In this document: piece by piece, positions 58,132 to 64,000 of the stretch
How positions within the stretch are numbered: position 1 is the stretch's first letter
Layout of the letters: each line of letters opens with the position of its first letter
NCBI RefSeq assembly: GCF_000622225.1
Contig: NZ_JHWD01000003.1
Coordinates: 352,395 to 416,394, forward strand
Source of the DNA: Roseomonas mucosa ATCC BAA-692
GTDB lineage: Bacteria; Pseudomonadota; Alphaproteobacteria; Acetobacterales; Acetobacteraceae
Direction: 5' to 3'
DNA length: 64,000 nucleotides
Notes under the pieces: generated by a model
What the model saw: the letters and a program-made list of their open reading frames with translations, nothing else
Database searches by the model: none
Told to the model about the DNA's origin: nothing
Position numbers and translations under genes: made by a program

Positions 58132-58995
58132 ATGGCGGACGCGGAATCAACGGCGGGCGAGCCGGACGGCGGGATTGAACAGGTCGACTGGCGGCAGTGC
58201 AGTCTCTGCACGCCGTCCGACCCCGCGATCCTGCCAGAGATCCTTGCCTACGAACCGGACAAAGATCTGCTCCTGATCGCCACGCAGACCTGCTCACTGG
58301 TTGGCAAGGGTGCGGAGCCTGCCTTCGAGGTCGTGGCTGTCCGCCTGATTGAAGAGTTCAACCCAGCGGCTCCTGAAGCCAAGGGGAAGATTACCCGCTT
58401 CCTCCAGCTTCCCTTGGAAGGCGGCGCAACAGGGCGCGGCATCCGTCTCGATGTTTCCCGCCGCGTCATCCTGCCGAGCGCGCATCTTCAGCAGATGAAG
58501 CCCGCCCAGGCCCAGGTTTCGGAAAGGGCGCTAAAGGCGTTCCAGGGCTGGATCGCTCGCTACTATGCCCGCATTGCTCTGCCCGACGAATTGGACCGCC
58601 GCCTGCGCAAGCGACAGTTCCATAAGAAAGTCGAGAAGGCCTTGGGCCAGATGCTGATGGATGGCACTGAGGCCTACAAGGTGCACACCGACGTCGACAG
58701 GATCTACATTGCCTGGAGCCCCGACAGCGAGCTTTCGGGGGATGATGTCTACACGGTCAAGGTGCTGATCGTGTGCAGGCGGCCCGGCACCAGGGACCAC
58801 CTGCTGGACGAGTTATCGGGGCTGGCCAGCGGGGTGAAGAAGGCGCCGCTCGTGAACGGAGTGCGCATGGATGACCCTGACGTGATGCTCGCCAAGGAGG
58901 TCACCGTTGAGCACACATCCAAGATGACCAGGTTCACTTCCTTCGACGAATTCAGCGCGCTGGCGGAAGTCGCCAGAGCCATGGGCGACGAGTAG
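58132..58995 (+). CDS. Unknown protein, third gene of the TIGR04255-type cassette
   Basis: 287 residues, not recognised. The N-terminus has a CSLC pair and the motif LLLIATQTCSLV followed by VRLIEEFNP. The middle is basic (RRLRKRQFHKKVEKALGQML), and the C-terminal half is alpha/beta (RIYIAWSPDSEL, TVKVLIVCRRPG). No membrane helices and no clear catalytic motif. It lies 23 bp after the HTH gene, so it is part of the same transcript. Confidence 0.65.
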   Translation: MADAESTAGEPDGGIEQVDWRQCSLCTPSDPAILPEILAYEPDKDLLLIATQTCSLVGKGAEPAFEVVAVRLIEEFNPAAPEAKGKITRFLQLPLEGGATGRGIRLDVSRRVILPSAHLQQMKPAQAQVSERALKAFQGWIARYYARIALPDELDRRLRKRQFHKKVEKALGQMLMDGTEAYKVHTDVDRIYIAWSPDSELSGDDVYTVKVLIVCRRPGTRDHLLDELSGLASGVKKAPLVNGVRMDDPDVMLAKEVTVEHTSKMTRFTSFDEFSALAEVARAMGDE

Positions 58996-59051
58996 CCAAG
59001 CCGACAGCACCGGCTGTCCTGGAGCGCCGCCGACCGCACTGGGGAGAGGCC

Positions 59052-59327
59052 ATGAGTCTGTACACGAAGAACGGTCGGCCCCTCCAGGTCTCTGGCAATA
59101 CCGTCTACAGCCGCTCGGGTCAGGTCGTCGGCCGCATCAGTGGTGACAAGGTCTTCGGTACAAACGGAGGCTACGTTGGGACCATCACGGGTGACCGCCT
59201 TGTCTATCGCTCTACCGATAGCGCACGCATCAGTTCACCATTCGCTGCGTCTAGCCGCGCCGGGTCGGCCACGGCAAACAGCGCGGGATCGGCTGCCTGG
59301 GGAGATGAGCCGGACATCCCGGACTGA
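59052..59327 (+). CDS. Small beta-flower-like repeat protein
   Basis: 91 residues. Short repeats of the type VYSRSGQVVGRISGDKVFGTNGGYVGTI split over about 65 residues give the pattern of the four-fold beta-flower fold; a Ser/Ala-rich tail follows. GGGGAGAGG precedes the ATG. A paralogue-like gene converges with it from 59734. Function unknown. Confidence 0.65.
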   Translation: MSLYTKNGRPLQVSGNTVYSRSGQVVGRISGDKVFGTNGGYVGTITGDRLVYRSTDSARISSPFAASSRAGSATANSAGSAAWGDEPDIPD

Positions 59328-59416
59328 TAAGGCAACCGCCCGTCTGCATGCCGTACGCTGCCGTGAGTTGACACCGTGAAGTTTGTTGACCGCATGGCCA
59401 GATTGGCTTCTACGAA

Positions 59417-59734
59417 CTAAGTTTTTTTCAAGCTTCGTACGTCAGAGGCACCCGCGGGCAAAGGCTTGTAGCCAGCATAACCAGGGTAACCTGGATACCC
59501 AGGGTATCCCGGATATCCAGGGTAACCGGGATACCCGCGGAATGGGCGGTTGAGAGCTACCAAACGATTCCCAACGATGGTGCCCAGATAGTTCCCATCG
59601 GTATCTGCGACGTCAGTATCACCCCAGGGAAGCCAGCCTACCCAATCACCGTCATCGTTGAAGACGAACTTGTCTGTGGGGCTGCGTCGAAAAGCGATCC
59701 AATCACCAGAAGAGTTGAACAGGAACTCAGTCAC
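59417..59734 (-). CDS. Beta-flower-like protein with PGY repeats
   Basis: 105 residues, GTG start with GGAGAG before it. The N-terminal part repeats FNSSGDWIAF, FNDDGDWVGWL and DTDGNYLGTIVGNRL, like the plus-strand gene at 59052. Then comes a run of GYP units (about six exact repeats, residues 67-86), encoded by near-identical 9-base repeats at about 59470-59540. The tail is LPAGASDVRSLKKT. The repeats suggest an extended flexible segment. Function unknown. Confidence 0.6.
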   Translation of the reverse strand: MTEFLFNSSGDWIAFRRSPTDKFVFNDDGDWVGWLPWGDTDVADTDGNYLGTIVGNRLVALNRPFRGYPGYPGYPGYPGYPGYPGYAGYKPLPAGASDVRSLKKT

Positions 59735-59823
59735 GTTGCTCTCCGGATTCCTTGTGTGTGGCAGAGGGAGTAGGCGTTGAAGACAGCGACCCTACCTCAA
59801 GGAATATATCGTGAGTTCATGCT

Positions 59824-60393
59824 TCAATTGGAAGTAGAGCAGTGCACGAGATTTTCCGTCAGGATGTCTCGATATCCGCCGTCGCCTCCAGCCTGCCGAC
59901 CCTCACCTCCGGCTCCCGCCAAGTCACATGGAAGTCCGCGCGCCTCGCTGGCTGGCGCTCCCTCAGGTAGGCGTCGACCTCCTCTGACAGGCACTGCGGC
60001 GCCCCCCCTGTCTTCGTCATCTTCCTCAGGATCGGCTTCCAACGCCTCGTTGGTGACGAAGATGAGGTAGTCCGGCTGCACCCCGAGGAGCTCCAGTGTC
60101 CGCAGCATCATCACGCCTTCGATGATGACAGGGCGGTCGCGATGATGCCGGGCTCGCATGACCTCTCTGATCTCTTCGATCCGGTGGGTCACAGGCGACG
60201 TCGAGGACAGCCAGAGATCCGTCTCCAGCACCGGCATACCAAGCTGCCACGCCAGATAGCGCGCCACCGACGTCTTGCCCGCGCCATTCCGGCCATCGAT
60301 GGCGATGGTGAGCGCCCGCCAGGGCAGGCAGAAGGAGCGCAGATGGGCAAGCAGGTCGCCTACGCCGGGTATCGGCTGCCTCGTTGGGATCAT
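59824..60393 (-). CDS. P-loop kinase (uridine-kinase-like), frameshifted at a 7-G run
   Basis: 189 residues as read. Walker A is IDGRNGAGKTSVARYLA near residues 32-48, and the acceptor-side VIIEGVMMLRTLELLG resembles small nucleoside/AAA-like kinases. After EADPEEDDEDRG the frame becomes Gly/Ala-rich nonsense. Removing one G of the run complementary to 60002-60008 restores QCLSEEVDAYLRERQPARR and ends at 59859. So the natural protein is probably about 178 residues and this copy is shifted by +1. Start 60393 has GGAG upstream. It follows the 186-residue gene. Confidence 0.65.
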   Translation of the reverse strand: MIPTRQPIPGVGDLLAHLRSFCLPWRALTIAIDGRNGAGKTSVARYLAWQLGMPVLETDLWLSSTSPVTHRIEEIREVMRARHHRDRPVIIEGVMMLRTLELLGVQPDYLIFVTNEALEADPEEDDEDRGGAAVPVRGGRRLPEGAPASEARGLPCDLAGAGGEGRQAGGDGGYRDILTENLVHCSTSN

Positions 60394-60430
60394 CGTTGTC
60401 TCCGTAGTGCTATGAATGGCCTTGGTGCTG

Positions 60431-60991
60431 TCATGACCGGCGCCGCCATTCATCGCCGGGCACATGAACGACCCGCCCGGCCTCCTCGGACCAGACAAGC
60501 CAGCCATCGACCTTGGCCTGGAGGTGGCGCAGGCGCTCAAAGAACTCTGGCGTCACGATCCGCATGCCGTCGCTGAACGGGCGGGCAGCGAAATCGCCCG
60601 AAGCGACCCAGTCGTAGATCCCGCGCTCCCAGCCATAGGGCCAACTGGCGGCGTCATGTGTTTCCGCGCACCAGCGCATGGCATCATGCAGGTCGAGCCT
60701 GGGGTTCCGGGTCAGCACGGCGGGGTAATCCGCCTTCCACTGCATCCAGCGTGCGACGAGCTCGGGAGCGACCAGGGGGTGCTGCCACGTCGTCCGCGCC
60801 CAGCAGAAGGCGCTCGACGGGGCAATGTAGAAGGGCACCACCAGACGAGCATCTGCCGCCAGTAGGGCATCAATGGTGTCGGCCGCCATCTCCTCAAAGC
60901 GGCGCCGTGTCTCAGCCTCGCCGTCCGTAAGGCTGAAGATGTCGTCCAGGTACTCGCACTGGTGCGCCAGCAGGTCGGCCCTGCTCCTCAT
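60431..60991 (-). CDS. Unknown protein of the AAA-protease cassette
   Basis: 186 residues, not recognised. It is rich in Trp and acidic residues, with segments such as TTWQHPLVAPELVARWMQW, SWPYGWERGIYDWVASGDF and HLQAKVDGWLVWSEEAG. No signal peptide, membrane helix or catalytic motif is obvious. The start overlaps the stop of the AAA-protease gene (ATGA), so translation is coupled and a direct functional link, perhaps as substrate or adaptor, is plausible but unproven. Confidence 0.65.
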   Translation of the reverse strand: MRSRADLLAHQCEYLDDIFSLTDGEAETRRRFEEMAADTIDALLAADARLVVPFYIAPSSAFCWARTTWQHPLVAPELVARWMQWKADYPAVLTRNPRLDLHDAMRWCAETHDAASWPYGWERGIYDWVASGDFAARPFSDGMRIVTPEFFERLRHLQAKVDGWLVWSEEAGRVVHVPGDEWRRRS

Positions 60992-62976
60992 GTTTGGCGC
61001 TCCGCCCGCACAATGGCTTCGACCTCGGCACCGGTCAGCACCTCCCGCTGGATGAGCTCAGCCGCCAGCTTGTTCAGGGTGGCCCGATGTTCCCGCAGCA
61101 GGCCGCAGACCTCTGCGTAGGCGCCTGCCAGACGCTCCTCAGTCCGTTGAGCAAGCTCGGGCCTTGTCAGCAGCAGGGTTGCCAAGTGCTGGTCATCCCA
61201 GAGGCCAAGCCAGAGCAGTGGCCGCCGCGACATGCCCATGGCCGTGTCCGCATTCACAGCCAACCAGGTCGCGCGGGCCAGATCACTGTTGATAGGGCCA
61301 CCAGAGCCGCCCGTGACATGCCCCAGGACCACTTCCTCGGCGGCTCGCCCGGCCAGGAAACGGCGTAGATGCATGCTGAGCCAGGCTTCCGTAAGGTCGT
61401 CGCTGACGGTGTCGACGGCCACGTGACCGGCGCTCAGCGCGTCCTCGCGGATGGAGACGTACTTCAAAGTGCCGGGCTGCTCGAGTTCCTGGATCAGGGC
61501 ATGCCCGGCTTCATGGACCGCCGGGACCACACGACCGCCAACCGGGCGCTGCACTGAAGTGCCCCGAATCTCCACCATCAGGTCATCCAGCACCATCGGG
61601 CGCCTGCCGTTGCGTGCCCGCCGCCGAGCACCGCGGACCCACTTCTCGCAATCCGCTCCAGTGCTGCCCTGGGCATACAGAGCAGCCTGGGTCAGGTCAG
61701 CGCCCGCCAAGTCCGCTCCCAGGTGGATCCTGAGGATGGCGGCCAGCGCCTGCCGGTCGGGCAGCGGGATGGTGATGGTGCGGTCCAGGCGGCCTGCCCG
61801 CAGGATAGCCGGGTCGATGAGCTCCGGGTGGTTCGTGGCGCCAACGACGACGACACCCTCGCGGCCCTGAAGGCCATCAAGCTGCTCCAGCAAGGCGCCG
61901 ATAACGGCAGTCCACCAGTCCCGGCCTCCGGCGCCTCCTTGCCGTGTGTGCAGGCTGTCGAGCTCATCGATGAACATGATGCAGGGTGCGGCCTTGCGGG
62001 CCTCGTTGAAGGAGGCGGCCATCGCCCGAAGCAGGTCGCCGAGATGACCGTCCTTGGTCGACTGCCAGCGTGCATAGGAGGTGGCGACCAGCGGTACGCC
62101 GCAGGTTGCGGCCAGCGCCTTGGCGAAGGTCGTTTTGCCGGTGCCAGGAGGCCCTGCCAACAGGCAGCCGCGGTCGACGTCACGCCAGAGCAGCCGCCCG
62201 GCCGCGTAGTCCTGGAGGTCACGGGCGAGGTCCAGTCCCCAGGCTACCGCTTCATCCATGCCGGGCAGGCTGTCGAGGGAACCGCCAGGAGCGACTGCCG
62301 CACTCTTGCTGCGTGCGGCGATACGGGCGGCACGCTCCAGGAAGTCATCTGCCGACTGGCCAGAGCGGCGGGCCAGCCGCAAGGCCAGCGGCGAGATCAG
62401 CGCGCAGTTCTCTCGCGATGGCAGGGATGTTGGATGGCCGTTCGTGACCCACTGGGCGACCACCTTCAGACCCTCAGCATCCAACGGTTCCAGCACCAGG
62501 CGCAGGTCAGCCGCACGAAGCAGGTCAGGCGGCAGATAGCGTTCTGGCGCCTGGGACACGCCGAGGACGTTCTGCCCCTGCCATAGGCTGGTCGCGATGA
62601 GGTCATTCTCGTAGCTGGGTGGCTGACGGCGCTGGGATCCACCGCCACCCTCGAAGACCATCCACTCACCTGGCCGGACAGCGAGGTCGCCCAATCTGCC
62701 GCCGGAGCTCTTGCTGCTGGGCACGCTGACCACGTCGATCCAGGCGCTGCTGACAGGCTCAATCCAGGCGGCCTCGGGCACCTCGATGATGACAGCACCC
62801 TGAAGGGTGGCGGCATCAACCTGATGGGCGGCCAAGGTACGGCGGAGGGCAAGGAGAGAAGCCGCTCGCGCCGGGTCTACCTGGCGGGCGGGGTCTTCCG
62901 AGTCCGGCTCGTCACCGAGCCGTTTGACGTGGATCTCGAACTCCGACTCGTCGAAGTCCTGATGGGGGTTGGGCAT
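60988..62976 (-). CDS. Soluble FtsH-like AAA ATPase with M41-type zinc protease domain
   Basis: 662 residues. The first 230 residues are unlike FtsH and contain no membrane helix. The AAA domain has Walker A GPPGTGKTT (275-283), Walker B CIMFIDELDS (332-341) and the second region of homology with TNHPELIDPAILRAGRLDR. The protease domain has HEAGH at 488-492 and a third ligand, probably Asp565 in GPINSDLARAT. It should unfold and cut proteins in the cytoplasm using ATP. It heads a minus-strand cassette with the 186-residue gene and a kinase gene. Confidence 0.88.
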   Translation of the reverse strand: MPNPHQDFDESEFEIHVKRLGDEPDSEDPARQVDPARAASLLALRRTLAAHQVDAATLQGAVIIEVPEAAWIEPVSSAWIDVVSVPSSKSSGGRLGDLAVRPGEWMVFEGGGGSQRRQPPSYENDLIATSLWQGQNVLGVSQAPERYLPPDLLRAADLRLVLEPLDAEGLKVVAQWVTNGHPTSLPSRENCALISPLALRLARRSGQSADDFLERAARIAARSKSAAVAPGGSLDSLPGMDEAVAWGLDLARDLQDYAAGRLLWRDVDRGCLLAGPPGTGKTTFAKALAATCGVPLVATSYARWQSTKDGHLGDLLRAMAASFNEARKAAPCIMFIDELDSLHTRQGGAGGRDWWTAVIGALLEQLDGLQGREGVVVVGATNHPELIDPAILRAGRLDRTITIPLPDRQALAAILRIHLGADLAGADLTQAALYAQGSTGADCEKWVRGARRRARNGRRPMVLDDLMVEIRGTSVQRPVGGRVVPAVHEAGHALIQELEQPGTLKYVSIREDALSAGHVAVDTVSDDLTEAWLSMHLRRFLAGRAAEEVVLGHVTGGSGGPINSDLARATWLAVNADTAMGMSRRPLLWLGLWDDQHLATLLLTRPELAQRTEERLAGAYAEVCGLLREHRATLNKLAAELIQREVLTGAEVEAIVRAERQT

Positions 62977-63242
62977 GCTGAACCCTGCTGGCGTGAGTGC
63001 GGGATGGCGGCACGGCGGGGCCGGTCGCTATTCGCAGGGGCGCAGTCCGGGTCAGGCACTCGGCCAACTCAGGCCTCCTCATCTCCAGGTAAGAACATTA
63101 AGAGAACGCTTGGGGCCCGACAAGGAAGATCGTGCGACGCCGCCAGGAGCCCTGGAACTTCAGGTCCGAATCGGCGCAGAGGTCCCATTGACCCCCGCGT
63201 TCACGCTGCCCTCCTTCCGGAGAACGGCGTGACGCATAGCGA

Positions 63243-63452
63243 TTACTCGGGAATAGACCGCTTCATCGCCCTGCGCAGGCGCAGGGTTCGCAAGCTGTCT
63301 TCCATTGACCTCTGAAGGCTCGCCATCGAGTGCTCCTGGTGCAGCCTATCGCTCCTCGACGCTGTGTAGACGGCCAAGGAGCACCAGACGAGGAGGCCGA
63401 TACCTATGGCAATGCAGAGGACGTCGCTGGTGACAGGGGCGTAGGTTTCCAT
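63243..63452 (-). CDS. Small single-pass membrane protein
   Basis: 69 residues. One helix near the N-terminus (DVLCIAIGIGLLVWCSLAVY) is followed by a basic, helical cytoplasmic-type tail (MASLQRSMEDSLRTLRLRRAM). GGGAG precedes the ATG. It lies 266 bp upstream of the AAA-protease gene on the same strand and might belong with it. Function unknown. Confidence 0.5.
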   Translation of the reverse strand: METYAPVTSDVLCIAIGIGLLVWCSLAVYTASRSDRLHQEHSMASLQRSMEDSLRTLRLRRAMKRSIPE

Positions 63453-63617
63453 GGCTGACTCCCATCGCTCGGGCACCCTGGACTTGGCGGCTGAGCAGCG
63501 TCGACCGAGGCATCCAAGGTGGACCTGGGTCCTGACTAGGGCAACTCCAAGAACGCTTTGTCGCTTCAAAAGATGACAAGGTGCTCGGTAGCGGCGCCTC
63601 TATGTGAGGAGGGCCTT

Positions 63618-63699
63618 ATGGCCAATCCCTGGACCAAGAAGAACCCGTTCCTGAGCATCATGCTGAGCGGCGCCAATGCCTGGGCCGGAGCCGCCCGCG
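63618..63699 (+). pseudogene. Start of a small gene cut off by an IS element
   Basis: Only the first 27 codons (MANPWTKKNPFLSIMLSGAN then AWAGAAR) remain. The opening resembles short conserved proteobacterial proteins of unknown function that begin similarly (NPWxKKNPFxSxWLSGAN). A GGAGGG site precedes it. Translation would continue into the IS end and stop at 63767. The 3' part of the gene should lie on the far side of the element, outside the window. Confidence 0.6.
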
Positions 63700-64000
63700 T
63701 GTCAATCGGCACTGAATTGGGACCCCAGATCGGCACGCAAAAGGGACCCTCTTGTGAGGTGTGTTGAGGGGGCGTTCAGGCGCGGTTCTTGAATCGCCAA
63801 CTATCGTTGCCGGTCTCGACGATGTCGCAGTGGTGAGTGAGGCGGTCGAGTAAGGCAGTGGTCATCTTGGCGTCCCCAAAGACGCTGGGCCATTCACCAA
63901 AAGCGAGGTTGGTGGTGACGATGACCGAGGTCTGCTCGTAGAGACGGCTGACAAGGTGGAACAGCAACTGGCCGCCGGACTGGGCGAATGGCAGATAGCC
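63700..64000. mobile_element. IS21-family element (partial)
   Basis: It starts TGTCAATCGGCAC and has two 21-bp near repeats at 63705-63725 and 63729-63749 (both ATCGGCAC...GGGACCC), as IS21 ends carry several transposase sites. The reverse strand encodes IstB. The other end is outside the window. Confidence 0.8.
63776..64000 (-). CDS. istB: IS21-family ATP-binding protein IstB, C-terminal part
   Basis: 75 residues of the C-terminus, open at the right edge. [20 protein letters not shown], the sensor motif [13 protein letters not shown] and [20 protein letters not shown] are diagnostic for IstB, the DnaA-like AAA helper that chooses target DNA for the IstA transposase. The 3' end lies close to the element end, as usual for istB. 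Confidence 0.93.
   Translation of the reverse strand, partial: GYLPFAQSGGQLLFHLVSRLYEQTSVIVTTNLAFGEWPSVFGDAKMTTALLDRLTHHCDIVETGNDSWRFKNRA

Larger units (their letters stand above)
45734..64000. mobile_element. Integrated genomic island (left end; right end outside the window)
   Basis: Signs of an island: it starts at a tRNA 3' end, the first gene is an integrase, and a module of further recombinase genes follows. Cargo genes are unrelated to the flanking core, strand and function change in blocks, and base composition becomes clearly less GC-extreme. An IS21-type element lies near the window edge. I found no second copy of the tRNA 3' sequence up to 64000, so the right boundary is not in view. 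Confidence 0.7.

Noticed and set aside
45734..64000. Right-hand direct repeat of the tRNA-Gln 3' end
   Set aside because: Looked for the T-arm and acceptor sequence through to the window end and did not find a second copy.

Overview
The window looks like a chromosomal segment of a very GC-rich alphaproteobacterium, most likely an Acetobacteraceae member of the Roseomonas type. The evidence is the strong G/C bias at third codon positions, translational coupling by ATGA/GTGA overlaps, several oligopeptide-type ABC systems, and the family-level look of the housekeeping proteins. The genus is an inference; no 16S gene is present.

Positions 1-45733 are core or ordinary accessory chromosome. From left to right they hold: a truncated membrane sensor; a GntR/FCD regulator; a double cold-shock-domain protein with an FGDR-repeat linker and its own terminator; a CoxS/CoxM pair of molybdenum-hydroxylase subunits without the large subunit; a five-gene oligopeptide ABC operon plus a second binding protein; a GtrA/glycosyltransferase pair; a type I secretion ABC/adaptor operon; a glycerophosphodiesterase; a divergent purine/nucleoside-type cluster (nucleoside hydrolase and M20 hydrolase on one side, binding protein, adenine deaminase and creatininase-like hydrolase on the other); an ATP-grasp/alpha-E protein with a transglutaminase-like protein; an SDR; polyprenyl diphosphate synthase; class I ribonucleotide reductase nrdA/nrdB behind two NrdR-box-like sites 31 bp apart; a guaB-rsmB-GNAT-guaA group; a short Ppx/GppA phosphatase with rlmE; and tRNA-Gln(CUG).

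Positions 45734-64000 are a mobile island that begins at the 3' end of the tRNA-Gln gene. Base composition and codon use become visibly less GC-extreme. A run of five overlapping genes encodes a DUF6538-type integrase, then three more (two clear, one divergent) tyrosine-recombinase-like proteins and a small coiled-coil protein. The last four resemble Tn554 TnpABC or the ginABCD modules of GInt islands. The cargo is: an island-borne second-copy-type arginyl-tRNA synthetase behind a perfect 38-bp palindrome; a short protein with a helicase-associated motif; a three-gene cassette led by a TIGR04255-type protein; two convergent small beta-flower-like proteins; and an opposite-strand cassette of a soluble FtsH-like AAA/M41 protease, an unknown 186-residue protein and a P-loop kinase carrying a 7-G frameshift. 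An IS21-family element that interrupts a small gene closes the window. No right attachment site is seen, so the island continues beyond position 64000.

The best candidates for undescribed biology are the AAA-protease cassette, the TIGR04255/HTH/unknown trio, and the island ArgRS with its palindromic leader.
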